The notes under the pieces were generated by a model. The model saw nothing but the letters and a program-made list of their open reading frames with translations. It was not told the origin of the DNA and did not search any database. From the NCBI RefSeq assembly GCF_026340675.1, contig NZ_JAPEOX010000001.1:248001-312000 (forward strand): a stretch of 64,000 nt of DNA. The letters are read 5' to 3'. A program made the position numbers and the translations under genes. This document shows positions 51,201 through 64,000 of the stretch, in pieces. The first letter of the stretch is position 1. Each line of letters starts with the position of its first letter. This DNA is from Streptomyces sp. NBC_01264 (GTDB lineage: Bacteria > Actinomycetota > Actinomycetes > Streptomycetales > Streptomycetaceae).

Positions 51201-54200
51201 GAGCCCCGTAGCCACCCGCCAGTACGCGCAGATTCCCTTGGACGACCTCACTCACGTACTCACCCCGAAGCAGGTGCGCGAGGCCGCCGAGCAGGCCGGA
51301 GCGAGCGCGGACTTCCGTGACCGCTTGGTCACCACCACCGTCCAGTGCCAGAAACGGCACATCCAGGCCGACGTGTACTTCAACTGCTACCCGAGGGACC
51401 TGTCGCTCGGTGCCACCGAGCTGAGCCAGAACGCCGACGTCCTCGTACGGATGTGGACGCAGCAGATACCCAAGCACCTGGATGGCTACGCCGCGTACCG
51501 GGTGCAGGTGTTCGCGAAGCTCCTCTTCCAGGGCAACCTGGCCTTCTACGACGGCTCCGCGACCAAGCTCGACGTCCTCAAGAGCGCGCCGGTCAGCCAG
51601 CCCCTGAAGTTCACCGTGCAGAGCTATGTGACCGGCTTCGACCGCGACCTGCCGATGCTGTTCGAGGGCTGGTTCTGGTTGGCCATCTCCCTGGTCCTTG
51701 CACTGCGCCGCCGCTGGGTCGGGCCCTACTCGCGGGAGCTGAGGCTCCTCGGGGCCAGCACCGTGCTGTACATCCTCGCCTACGTGCCCACGGCGCCCCA
51801 GTCCAACTTCCGTTACGTGTACTGGCCCGCGCTGTCCGGAACCATCGCGCTGGTCCTCATTGCGGCCGGGTACCTGGTGCGGCGCCGTGAACAGGCCGCG
51901 GAAGCCGTGCACGCGACGGACTCCGTCCCCGAGACGGCAGCCACCGCGGCGACCCCGTCCCCCGGGGCCCCGGCCGCGCCTCCGCAGGAGGTCGCCGCTC
52001 CGCAGGAGGTCGCCGCCCCGCGGTGACCCGTGTGGTCGACATGGCGAGTCCGGCTCGAGATCGGACCGTGGGGTACTCGACGGTGGAGCCTTGACCCAAG
52101 GCCGGGTAGTTGACGTTTCCACAGGTCAGGCAAGCCAGTTGAAGGATTTTTGACGCAGAGCAACGGAGCTCGTTGGTACAGGCAGTCGATCAAGACAGCT
52201 TGTCCCGAAGGAGCTCCGTTGCATGTTTATGCAGGTCAGGGCTGCAATGCGCAGTCGTGTTGCAGGGTCGGTATTACACAGCCCGGGTGAGCACTGTCCG
52301 ATGACAGCGGATTCTGAGGCCGCACCATCGCATGTTCAGTGGTCTAGGCCACTCTTCCGCATGCCGTCGCGGGAGGGCGCGTTCAGGCATCCTTGGGCTG
52401 CGTGATCATCCGGAATGCCCCATCTACTGCCCTTTCGAGCCCTCGAAGGCTCCTGTACTCCATACCTGCGATGGTCTTGGGGGTGGCGGCGATCCTGATC
52501 GGGGTCTGGCTGCTTCTCGTCCCCGTGCGCCAAGACCGTTCCGACGCCCGTGCGTACGACGCCGCCACCAGCTGTGTGGCCGGAAGCGCGCGGGAGCGGG
52601 CGGGCGACTGCCTGAGCGCGGTGCCGGCCGTCCTGGAGAAGATCCGCAGCGAGGGCAGCCGCAACCCAAGAATCTACATGGAGGTCCGGCGCGAGGACGG
52701 TGGCCGGCAGGACATCCGGCTGTCCCGCTCCACCAGCTCCTCCTTCGCACCCGCCGGCACCGCGCTGCGGCTGGTCAGCTGGCGGGGCGAGATCCGGCAC
52801 GTCAACTACGGCACGGGCAAGGCCGCCAGGACCGTCTTCACCGAGCACAATCCGCGCACCGCGCACGAGACCTCGCTCGGCTGGGCCCTGGGCCTCGGGC
52901 CCGCGGGCGCCGCTCTGCTGTGGGGCGGGGCCTGGTTCGCCTGGTATTCCGGATACTCCCGGCGGACCACCCCCTGGCAGTTCAACGTGCCGGTCCTGGG
53001 GCTCCTCCTCCTGGCCGTCATCCTGGGGACCTCCCCGATCATGTACGACAGCGTGCGCGAGACGCTGCGCTGGTCCGGGTTCATCCTGGCGGGCTGGGTG
53101 GCCGCCATAGCCGCCAGCTGCCTCCACCTGATGAGGACGAGCACCGACACGATCCGGGTCCGCCCGCGCACCAGGAAGCGAGACCGGACCTTCCCAGCTC
53201 TCCTGCTCGGCGACACCAGCGGCCCCGGGGGCACCCCACGCCACAGCCACATCGTCGTGGGCCCAGGCGTCCTCGCGTGGACCAACGACCCCAGCGGCCG
53301 TTCAGGACGCACACCTCTGCCACCCGGCCTGGTGCTGGAGCGGGTTCGCCACCCGTACGCCACAGACCCCAGGCCCGTGCGAAGTGGCAACAAGTGGCAG
53401 TTCTGCCACGTGGCCCAATGCCGGGACGGCGACACCGAGATTCTCATCGCGGTCGAGCGGCGCGCCATGCCCTGGCTGGCCGGCGCGCTCGAAGCAGCCC
53501 GCCAGGCCCTCAGCCATCCAACCCCGACAGCCAGAGGAACAGCGACAGCCAGAGGAACACCGACCACACCCACATACCAGCCAACCAACCTGCACACCCC
53601 CAGGTCAGAAGGCCAGCACAGGCACTACATCAATGGCCCGTCATAGAAGCGGCCCCGGGAGCCAGGATCTGCACCCATCGTCGTTCCACCCTGCCCACCG
53701 GACGATCACCCGTCCTGCGGGAGGCAGGATCCGTCAGGGTTGTGTCCTTCGGCTACGGCTCCGGCCTCCCCCGGATAGATCGTGGCATTGATGCAGGCCC
53801 GGCCTTCGCTCAGCCCGATCCTGGCGGGGTGGGCGCCGCTCGCGGCCCTGACGTCGAGCCGTGCCGACGCGGGCGGCGCGAGTGCTGCCCGCGTACGGCT
53901 GAGGAGCCGCTCCTCGGTCAGATCGGACTCCCCCTGGAGTTCCTTGGCCAGCGCCTCCATGGCTGCCCTGCGGGGCTCGGCAAGCTCGTGTTCGGCCCAG
54001 GTGAGCGACTCCCGTTTGGGATCCCCTTTCGAATGGGCGAACTGTGGGCCGATGTGTTCGGAGAGCTGCCAGAGGAAGACGGAGGCGAGGCCGAGGAGGA
54101 CCAGAAGGGAAAGGGCGCACCCCAAGAACACGTATGGCTTCGTCCTCGGGGTGCGGCCTGCGGGCTGAGCGGCCATCAGATGCTGCCGTACCCGATGTCG

Positions 54201-57200
54201 CGCAGCTTGTGCCCCTCGGTCAAGATCCGGTCCGCCGCCAGATGAGGACACACCTCCGAATGCCATGTCGTCAGCACCCGGCCCTGCGAAACGCACACCG
54301 TGCGGTTATCGCCCTGCCCTCCGGCAGCACCACGGAAAGCACATGAGTCAGGCCGTAGGAGTTCACCGAGCACCATGCCCTCACCCTTCCCACCCCACAC
54401 AAAGAATCCCCTCACCTGAACAAGATGCGATCCGCCCGTACCAGCCACAGCCGGTTGAAGCCACGCACGTGGACCGCCCTCAGCCCGTCTTGGTCCCGGG
54501 GCGGGGCACGGGGAGATAGGGCCCGGGGCCGTTGCCACTCTGAGGACCACTCCGTACCGGGCACGGAGGTCCGCGATGGACGGCGGCCGGGCCCGGTCGG
54601 TGGCGCAGCGGGAGTACGGGACGATGTCGGCCCGGCATGAGTGATCTTCTGCGACCTGGCCCGACTGCTGCGGCTGGCCAGGTAGAGGCGGATAGTCCCA
54701 ACTGACGGACAGATCCGCGGCCTCCGACTCCAGGTGCGGCGCCGGCATCAGAAGCCCGCCCGACTCCTGGGGATACACACCCTGCTGCTGGTGGTACATC
54801 AGCGCATAGTCCAGGGATCCTCCTGAGGCGCTCCCGGGGCCGTTGATGTTCTCTGACCAGGTGGTGATGCCCGATGCGCCAATGCGGCGCAGGACCTCGG
54901 TGATGTCACCCTCGACCCCGTACACAGCCTCGGCGCTCATCGAACAGGACATCAGGTGGACGGTGGCCTCCTCCTTGAAGCCCCCGTTACTCGGCCCGGT
55001 ACACACATCCGAGACAGCCGTGAACCCCAGGTGTAGGCCCTCAATCCCATCAAAGCGACCCAGCCGCGCGCGGAGCCTCACCTCCTCGGCATCCCGCTCA
55101 TGCTGCGCGCCGGCGGTAGTGGCCATGGCACGCAACTCCCCGTCATCAGGCAGCGCGGAGCAGCCGCTCGTCAGGATCACCGCACTCAGCCCTGCCACGA
55201 CGCCCGTCAGGCGGCTCCTGGGTCCCCTCGCGCGTGCCATCCCCGCCCCGTCTCATCGGTTCCGATCATCGGTTCCGAGGCCCATCCTCGTTCTGACCGG
55301 ACACGGGCGCATGAGTACGCGTACTCACCCGCAGCGACCTCAAACACTTTCACCGAGGCCTGGATACGGGCACGCAGCCCGACATCCTGAAAGCAGACCT
55401 CGGGTGCAGCCCTGGTGGCCCGCCTCATGGACGCACCCGTCTGCTCGCTGACCGTGCCGCCGTCGGCGCAGCCCGCCTCCCGCGCCCGGAATCCCCGGCG
55501 GCGGCTCGTTCCCGCTTCGCCACCACCCCTGTCGCTGCGCCCGGCCGGACAGGTACCGCCCCCGCCGCGCTGGCAGGAGGCTGCGCATGGCCGCGGGTGG
55601 TACGGGGGAGGTCGCGTTGGCGTCGGGGTGGGCAGAAGGCGGTGCGGTTGCCGGTGGGCAGCGCGCGGTCTGATCCCCGGGGGACATCCGCGTCAGGCCC
55701 CAACGGGCCTCGAAGGCAAGGGCCGCGGCGTGCATCGCCACGATGTCACCGCGCAGCCGGGGCCGGCGTCCGTCGACGCGGGCGAGGGTCGCCAGGAGGC
55801 AGACGTGGTGCCCGACGCCAGGTCACCACCGACCCGGTGCCCCTGGGGATGATCCGCAGCAGCCGCCCCTCGTCATCGTCGATCTCGTGTACCCGCACCC
55901 GTTCCGCCACAGATCAGCAGCCTGACCGATCCGTCCAGCCCCCACCAGGCCCGTTGCCGACGGCATGCCGCCGCAACCACGCCGCCTCCGTGGGCGTCAG
56001 ATTCGGGTCATCCAGCTTCTCCCGGACCGCCTCCCGCATCCGTCCCGACGGGTCGGTCCGACAGCCGCTGCGCATACCGCGCAGCAACAGCCCCCGCCCG
56101 AGGCGGGCAGCGAGTCCCGGCACGTCCGCGCTGCCCACGGTCACGAGGGTCATCGCCACATCGGCAGCCGGATCACCAGCTCCCGCGTTGCACCAGTCGA
56201 TCACCACCGGACCCCGCCGGGTCAGAATGATGTTGCCGGGGTGCAGGTCGAGATGCAGTACCCGGTCACCATCCGCCGTGCTGAACCGCTTGGGCAGCCA
56301 CTCCGGTGCCGGCAGCGCATGCAGCCGGTCGTGCATGCGGCCCAGCTCCCGGCCGAGAGAACCCACCCGCCACCGGCGCCGGGCCAGCTCATCCAGCATC
56401 GTCGGCCCGGCCAGCCGCTCAAGAACCATGTCGGTGTCGGTGATCTCGTACACCCGCGGCACCGGATACCCACATGCCGCAAGGTGCGTCATCAACCGTG
56501 ACTCCTGAGGTTCCCCCGTTGTTCGGGAGTTGCTGATTAGCTGGTCAGGAGGGGTTGACGGGTGTTCAGGTTCGCTGGTTCGGCCGTCGCCTGGTTGGCG
56601 TAGTGCTTCTCTTCGTACTCGATCGGGCTGAGGAAGCCGAGCCGTTCCTGGATGCGACGGGAGTTGTAGAAGCCATCGATGTACTCGAAGAGCGCGAGGT
56701 TCGCCTCAGCCCGGGTGGTGAAGGTCCGGCCACGGAGGCCCTCGGTTTTGATGAGCATCCAGAGGTTCTCCGCGAGAGCGTTATCGTATGAGTCGCCGAT
56801 CGAGCCCATGGACGCTTCAACTCCAGCTCTCATTAGCCGGGTTGTGAGCTTGATAGACGTGTATTGACAGCCGTGGTCCGCGTGATGAATCAGCTGGCCG
56901 GGCTCGACCTCGCGGGACGCGAGGGCGTACTCCAGGGTGGTCAGCACCAGGTCGGCGTCCGCGCGGGCGGAAGTCTCCCAGGCGACCACCCGGCGGGAGA
57001 AGGCGTCGCGGATCGCCGAGAGCCACAGAGGCCCCTCACCGGTGGAGATCATGGTGAGGTCGGTGACCCACAACCGGTTCGGAGCCGGTGCGGTGAAGTC
57101 CCTGTTGACCAGGTCCGGGGCCAGGGTGGCCTTCGGGTCCCGGCGCGTGAAGCCCTTGCGCCGTGGGCTGACCCCCGCGATGTCGGCCTCGCGCATCAGG

Positions 57201-60200
57201 CGCTCGACCCGCTTGCGGCCCACGTGGACACCCTCACGCTTGAGGACGGCGTGTACCCGCGGCGAGCCGTAGTTGCCGCCGGAATCCGCGTGGATCTCTT
57301 TGATCCGCTCGGTCAGCTCGACGTCACGGCGCCTTCGCTCGCACGGCTCGGCCTCTGCACGGCGCCAGCGGTAGTAGGTGGAGGAGGGGATGTGCAGTTC
57401 CCGAAGTACGCACTCGACTCCCAGGCACGGGTGCTCGTCAACGAGCGCCGTCACCTGGGCCGGGTCGGGTCGAGTTGCGCCGCGAAAAACGCCGAGGCCG
57501 TCCGCAGTACGTCGTTGGCCCGCTTGAGCTGGACATTCTCCTTGCGCAGGGCCGCGAGCTCGGCGCGTTCGTCGGTGGTGAGCCGGTCATCGCGTTCGCC
57601 GGCATCCGCCTCCGCCTGGCGGATCCACCCGCGCAGGGCCTCGGGATGCACGCCGAAGTCGACAGCCAGCTTCTTGATCTGGGGCTTCGGCTCCGCGGTG
57701 CGATACATCCGTACCGCACGCTCACGCAACTCGAGCGAGTATTTCCGGGGTGCAGCCATGGCCACTGGTCCTCTCATGAGTCCCATCTGACCCGATGTCA
57801 ACACTCTCCGCATCCCGGGGGAACCTCACTCCAGACCGGTGGGCCCCCCATGCCGGTATCGCCGCAGCACCCTGTACTCATCCAGGGCATACACATCAGC
57901 ATCCCGGCCCTGCGCGATCAACTCCATGCCGTGCAGTCTGCATTGATGGCCCAGCCCTCGCCAACAAGCCCAACGTTGCCTGATGCGGCACTAGCCACCC
58001 CCGGACCCTGCTGGTCCACCACTGCGGACGAGGCCGTGCTGGACGGTGGACGAGACCGAGGACTCCTCCGGCCCGCAGGGCCACGACGGCTGGCCCACCC
58101 CCGCAGCACACCGTAAGAAGGAGCACATCCGTGACGCAGCAGCACATCACCACGACCAATTCGGATGGCGAAACGGTCATCGCCGCGACCCTCGAGGACG
58201 GCACCGAGGTCACGGTCGAGAACCCCGAAGCAGCCGAACTCGGCTCCGCCTACGAGGCCTCGTGGTCTCCCGCTCGGCACACCGGGCTCCACCCTGCCTG
58301 GGTACTGACTTCGGCTTTTCAGGGTGAGGGTGGTGCGTCGAGGGTCAGGCCGGTGCCGGCTATGAAGCCGTCGAGGGTGTGGGGCCGGTATTGAAGGCGT
58401 TTGAGGCGGTTGCGGACGAGGGCTTCGAGGCGGTCGAGGGCCATGACGGCGAGGTTGGCGAGGCTGCGTTTGACGTGGGCCCATACCCACTCGACTGGGT
58501 TGAGTTCGGGTGAGTAGGCGGGCAACAGGAACACGGTCAGCCATTCACGCTCGGCGACGAAGTCGCGCATCCTGCGGGAGACGTGGGTGTTCAGCCGGTC
58601 CCAGACCAGCACGATCGGTGCCCTGACCAGCTGGTGGACTCCGTCGACGAGCGCGATGAAGTCCCGCTCGCTCATGCTGCGACGTGTTCCCTTGCCCGCG
58701 GGATGGGTCCGTAGGCGGTGACACAGCCGGGTCCTCGAGCCTGGCCGCATCGCGATCAGCCCGGCCACCGACAGCCGTCCCGACCGCCGGCCGCTGATGG
58801 TGACGACCGGAGTCACTCCTCGCCGGCCCCAGGTACGCCCCCGGGGCGGCCTGCGGGTGAACCCGGCTTCGTCTTCGAAGCAGACGTAGCCCCCGCAGGC
58901 CGCCCCTCGCCCTTTTACCTCCGGCCAGGTCGCCTCCCGCCACATACTCACGGCCTGCTCATCGCGTTCGGCGACCCGCCGGGCGGGGACCTGCGGGCTG
59001 AAGCCGAGCCGGTGCATCAACCGGGTAGCGCCCGAGACGCTGTAGGTGACGTGGAACTTCCGGCCGATCAGCGTGGCCACCCTCGACGCGGTCCACACCT
59101 GGTCCTCCACCCAGCCATGAGCGGCCGGGCCCTGCTCCAGATACGCGGCCAGCTTCTCCAGACACCGCGGGGACAGACGGCACCGTGGACCGCTCGGACC
59201 GCGGGAGGCCAGAGCCTGAACACCACCATCCCGCCACAACTGATGCCATTGATAAGCCGACTTCACGCTCACCCGAAGCCGCCGTGCGACCTCCGACGGA
59301 TTGATCTTCTGCTCGAACAGCTCAGCCGCCTGCATACGAACCGTCTCCCGGCGCCGACGTCCCGCAGGAGTCAGCCCGCCCCCATCCGCATATTTCACAC
59401 ACCACGGATACAGCCACCCACCCAGACCCATCAGGGACTTCGCAAACATTCACCCCAAAGAGCTGAAGTCAGTAAGCGGCGTCGGACGGCTTACCCAGGG
59501 CGGAGCACTTGCCAGACAGGCCACCCGCTCGCGAAGTGCCTGCCCCGCATCCAAGCCCGGCCCCGTCTTCACCGCCTACCGGCCGGAGAACCGTGAACGA
59601 GTCGGCGGCGGCGGTGATGCTCCTCCTTCGTCTCCCGGCCGGGGTCAGCTCGGGGCAGCCCGGGACCGAGAACAGGAGACGATCCCGTTCGCGCCACCTC
59701 GTCGATTCCTGGCCGTTCCGCCGCAAGTCGCGGTTCGGTGACGTTGCGCGCTGCAACGCTCTGACCAGGTAGGCAGGCAGCCAGCAAGGAGACAGTCATG
59801 CCGTAGGCGGCTGGCTTCGAAAGCATGCATCGTTGAATCGGTGACGCCGCTCACCTGCCCCGGCACCGTGCACCATCACTGTGCCGGGGCTTGCCGCGCA
59901 AGCGGCGCGGCCGCCTTCAGTACGCGGGGCCGTCGGCCGTCGTAGACGTCCTCCTGCGAAACGGCCTCCCCTCCCCCGCCGGAGACGCTGTCAAAGGACA
60001 CCGGCTCCGGGACGATGCCATCGACGAGGACCGCCTCGACGGCACCCGTGTGGGATCTACCGAACACCTCCGTCGTCCACCGCTCGTGCCTGCTCACAAC
60101 GCCCTCCCCGCACCGTTCCTCAGGCGGCCCGCGATCCGCAGCCGCCTGAACACGACGATCTCGCCGACAGACCGTCGGGCAGGCCGGTATTCACGAACTG

Positions 60201-63200
60201 GTGGTGGGGACTTCGGCCGCGCCGCCGGCCTTGACGGCGTCCACGACGCGTTCGTGAAACGCCGCGAGGCCGTCTGGTGGGAGCGGGGTGGGGCTGCCCG
60301 TGAGGGTGTAGGACTCCTCCGCCCCCGTGTACTGGATCCGGACCTGCACGGTGCCGTTCGGGCCGGCCTCGGTCGTCACGCTGACGTCGCCGGTGATGGC
60401 GCCGACCTCGTCCGTTATCGCTCCGCCGTGCCCTGCCTTCATGTGGGCGGTCAGAGAATCCGACCCGGCCTCGCTACCGTCCGGGCCGGGGCCGTCGCTC
60501 GGGCTGCTGGGTGGTCATGAGGGGCACGTCTCCAGCATCGCGGTCAGCTTCGCCTTCTCCGTGTTCAGGGACGTTGAAGGTGCGGATGAGGGCGACGTGC
60601 TGGTTACCGATGTGGCGAGGCGAAAAGGGGGACCCGGTGCCGTCACCACCAGGCTCTTACGTCACCACCATGTCCCGGTGCTGTAAGGGAACTGAGCTCG
60701 GGGCACCCGCCCGCCCAGTCGGCCACTAGCCTGCGGCATTGGGCCCAGCAGCCCAGCCGGCCACCACACCCGGGAGACCCCGCCATGCCCATCTTCGGTC
60801 CCCGCCCCCTCCTCGCCACGATCGCCCTTGCAACCACGCTGACGCTGACCGCCTGCAACCCTGCAGCCGAAGCCGAAAGCCCTCCCGCCGCTCCCACCTC
60901 GGCCCCCGTCTCCGCGCCCGTCTCCGCGCCCGCAAGGCCCGCTTCCACCCCGCCCGCCGGTTCGGGCAAGCACACCCTGACCGAGGCCGCCACCGCCGGC
61001 GGGCTCACCAAGGCCACCGGCGCCAACGCGGTCTCCGACGTCCCCATCGACCCGGGCGAGATGCGGGACGACATGCACCTGGTGGTCGCCGACTACAACC
61101 GTGCCGGCCAGACCTCCGGCCGCCGCATCCTTTTCGTAGGCGTCGACAGCGTTCCCGAGGACCCGAACAAGCGTCGCGAGCACCTTTGGCGCGGCCTGAT
61201 CGACTACGCGCTGCAGAACGGCTCCACCGGCACCCCCACCACCGCCAAGCCGTACCAGCCCGGCCCGTTCGGCGGGTCCCTCGAATGCCTCAGCCTGCCC
61301 GAGTCCGCCAACGCCACCGACGTCATCTGCGGCTGGTCCGACACCACCACCGCCGCCGTCGCACTCTTCCCCCGCACCACCCCAGCCGACGCCGCCCGCC
61401 TCTTCGCCGCCATGCGCGCCGACCTCGAACACTGACCGCCCCATCTACCGCACCCCCACGGCCGGGACCGGGCCGCCGCTGGCCGCCCGGAAGCAGCAAC
61501 TGGGCGAGAGCGAGAGGCTGGTGGCCGTCAGCGTGCACCTGGCCCGCCTGAACGGAGATCAATCCTGCCGCTTGGGCGCTGATGCGTCGGCACCGGGCCA
61601 ATGGCGGCACCGGCACCGTCATCGACGGGCACGCGACGGACGTGGCGCTGCTGAAGGAGCTGCGCAGGCTCGGAGGGCCTCGGTCACCGGCAGGTGACCG
61701 AGGCCTTCGCTGCATTCGGTCCCGGCCCCTCCTCCGTGAAGGCTCTGACGGGACCAGTGCGGCGCCACCCTCTCTACCCGCACACCGGGCGCACGTGCGG
61801 CCTCCGCCACGTCCTGCTCCCGCGAGCAGGACGCGGCCGGCATGGGGTCAAACTGCTGGGGAGCCGGTGTGGTCGTGACCTCGGTAGCCGTGGCCGGCTA
61901 TGCCGCCGCAGTGCGCTTCTCGTCCGGCGAGGCACCGAGGGTCGGTGGGCCGGTCCGGACGACGTGACGGGCTTTGAGCGCATCGGATTCCGGCGTGTTC
62001 TCGGCATTGACCGTCACGCCTTCCTCGACGTTCTCTTCCGACAGCGTCAGCGGGCCGAACACCGGATTGATCGGCAGTTGGTACCCGGGCGGAGCTTGAG
62101 TCTCCACCCAGCAGTACGTGCCGAGTGCCTCGGTACGGGAGCACACACCGTTGGCCCCGGTGGTGCAGGAGCCTCCGATGTCGGTGTCCGGGTCGGCGCC
62201 GGTGGTCTGGAGACCCGGAATGCCGTTGGTCTCCTCCCACATCTGGAAGACGGCGCCGGCCAGCGGGTTGCCCGTGTTCTCGTCCTCCTTGATCACGGTG
62301 ACCGCACCGGTGACGGGCAGGCCGGGACCGTCGCAGCCGGGCGAACCGTCGGGGCAATGGTGCGGGGGGTGGCAAGGGCTGCTGCGGAAGGCCAGATCGC
62401 TGTGGGGGGTCAACCAGCCGCCGTGACCCGGTGGGCACACGGCGCCCGCGCCGCCGCTGGCCGGAGCCGTGTTCGGGAACGGCTCTGCCGCCGCAGCGTA
62501 CGTAGGGGTCGTCGCCAACAGCGCCGCCGTCACCGTCCCGAAGATCCAGGGGCGCCACGAAGCCCATGTCCGGCGCAGTTCACGACCGGCGAACCCCGAG
62601 ACCGTCTCCGGGGCCTTCTCCAGCCGGCCCGCCTCCCACTGCGCGGCGACCTCGGCATCGGCCAACACGGCCTGAAGGATCCGCTCGGCCTCCCCCTGCA
62701 CCGGCTCGCTCACCGCATGCCCGGGCTCGACGGCCAACGTGCGCGCGAGCTCGTCGATCACCACGTGCTGACCGTGCGACAAGTTCGGCAGCTGGGCAGC
62801 GTCCAGCCTGCGGTGCGCCGTAGGGAGCGCCTCGCCGAGCTGGACCAGAGCGGGGTTCCGACACAACATTCCGTGAGGATGATCACCGGCGCTGGAGGTC
62901 GTCACCATCCGCAGGCCATGCCGTGCAAGCGGCCCAGCCCTCGGTGTTGGAGGAGGATTCGTAGGAGTAGCGGGTATCGCGGTCCTACTCCTCCCCCGTG
63001 ATTCTTTTGTATGCCCGGTCCGGGGTGTAGAGCAGGTGCTCGGCCCAGATGAGGTCGGTGGCGTAAGGGGTGAGGACCAAAGGGCCTTGGAGGGCGCTGT
63101 CGAATTCGGTGCGGCCGGCGGCGACGACTGCGGCACGGGTGTGGAGGAAGGCGTCATCGGACAGGTCGTGTCCGTACTCCGTACGGTCCGGCCGGTAGGG

Positions 63201-64000
63201 CGCCCAAGCCAGTTGTTCCGCAAAGCCGATGACCAGCGACAACGTGGACTGGGTAAGCCGCTCGGTCCGCGTGGCTGCAAGGAGTTCGGCGTCCGGGTCA
63301 GGTTCCGGGGGCCTGCAGTCCTCCATGAGGTGCCAGAAGGCGTCTCCGGACCGATGGCAAGGCATCCAGACGGGGCAAGTCCGCGGTGCGGACGACGGTG
63401 ATCCCGTCTTTGAGGCACTGACCGAAGCGGGTTTGAAGGATCTCTGCGAAGCTGCGGACGTGCGTGTGGAGGGCTCACGGACACCGTTGACCTGCGGAAA
63501 TGCTACAGAGGGCCGATATGTGCGGTCCGTCCGCGGGAAGGTGACAGCTGAGGCGCCGTCGCCGGTCAGGGCGTCGGGGAGGCTCCCGTGAGTGACATCC
63601 AGTCTCGGATCGTCTCCTGGTGCGAACCGTTCACCGTGCTCGCGGCCGCTGCCTCGGCTTGCTCAATGGAGCATGGCGCTCCTGCCCGAGTGAGCAGGAC
63701 CAGTGGTCACCTGGGGCCTGTGCCGACTGGCTGGCCATCGAAGGGCATCCACTCCCAGGGCCCGTCGAACCGCCATGCCCGGCCGTCGGCATCACCCACA
63801 TCGTCGCCCGGTGCGAGGTGGGCGTACGGCCGCATCAACAGCTCGAAGGCGAAGGGGGTCCCGTCGTCAGGATAGACGTCGTACCCCGAGCCGTTACGAT
63901 GGCTGCCGTCGTCGGGAAACTCCCGGTAGGACAGGCCGTGGCGCAGCACGGTCAGTGTCCGTTCCGGGCAAGGGAGCCAGCCCGTCTCCAGGGGCGGATC

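Overview
The base composition (very high GC with strong third-position bias), GTG starts, AAGGAGG-type ribosome sites and protein types (CehA/McbA metallohydrolase, GH19 chitinase, collagen-like secreted protein, class A beta-lactamase-like hydrolase, DUF4239, DUF6351, DUF4240) point to a Streptomyces or close actinomycete. I recognise no ribosomal, tRNA, replication or central housekeeping cluster. The window looks like an accessory region: a chromosome arm or a linear plasmid that has collected insertion sequences and decaying genes.

1-20.9 kb is mostly mobile-element debris. It holds a few hypothetical genes, a zinc alcohol dehydrogenase (3722-4735), a collagen-like secreted protein, a broken AbiEii-type nucleotidyltransferase, a DUF4239 membrane protein and a secreted allene-oxide-cyclase-barrel protein. 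Clean IS structures here are an IS3 element (5800-7093), an IS3 carrying an IS30 (7455-10208) that splits a leucine-rich-repeat-variant gene, and two IS5-family elements in tandem (16318-18071) sharing one TAA target copy inside an IS256 remnant.

21-32.8 kb holds a coupled gnd-zwf operon (NADPH supply). Next comes an IS3 element invaded by an IS110 element and an ISAzo13 element. The IS110 upstream end can be folded into a bridge RNA whose four guide segments match its own ends and its actual target. A Tat-exported 5'-nucleotidase and a decayed ISAs1 transposase follow. 32.8-35.7 kb is a composite-transposon-like unit: inverted IS6-family remnants bracket a secreted SxxK serine hydrolase and a patatin fragment. 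Immediately after it lie six consecutive hairpins (35733-35860).

36-47 kb is a surface and secretion zone. It has a small transglycosylase-like protein, a Tat-exported PHP metallohydrolase with a C-terminal propeller-like region, a damaged DUF6351 hydrolase, a chitinase/acyl-CoA-ligase chimera and an orphan sugar-binding lipoprotein bracketed by a perfect 20-bp inverted repeat. 47-55.3 kb carries a CPBP protease, a divergent pair for lipid-linked surface glycosylation (GtrB-type transferase and a GtrA-membrane glycosyltransferase fusion) and three membrane or lipoprotein genes. 55.8-64 kb holds an aminoglycoside-phosphotransferase-like gene split by an IS3, an IS630 element, a lipoprotein, a SpaA-domain surface protein and two genes ended early by nonsense codons. 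Eleven IS families are represented, and many genes survive only as fragments.
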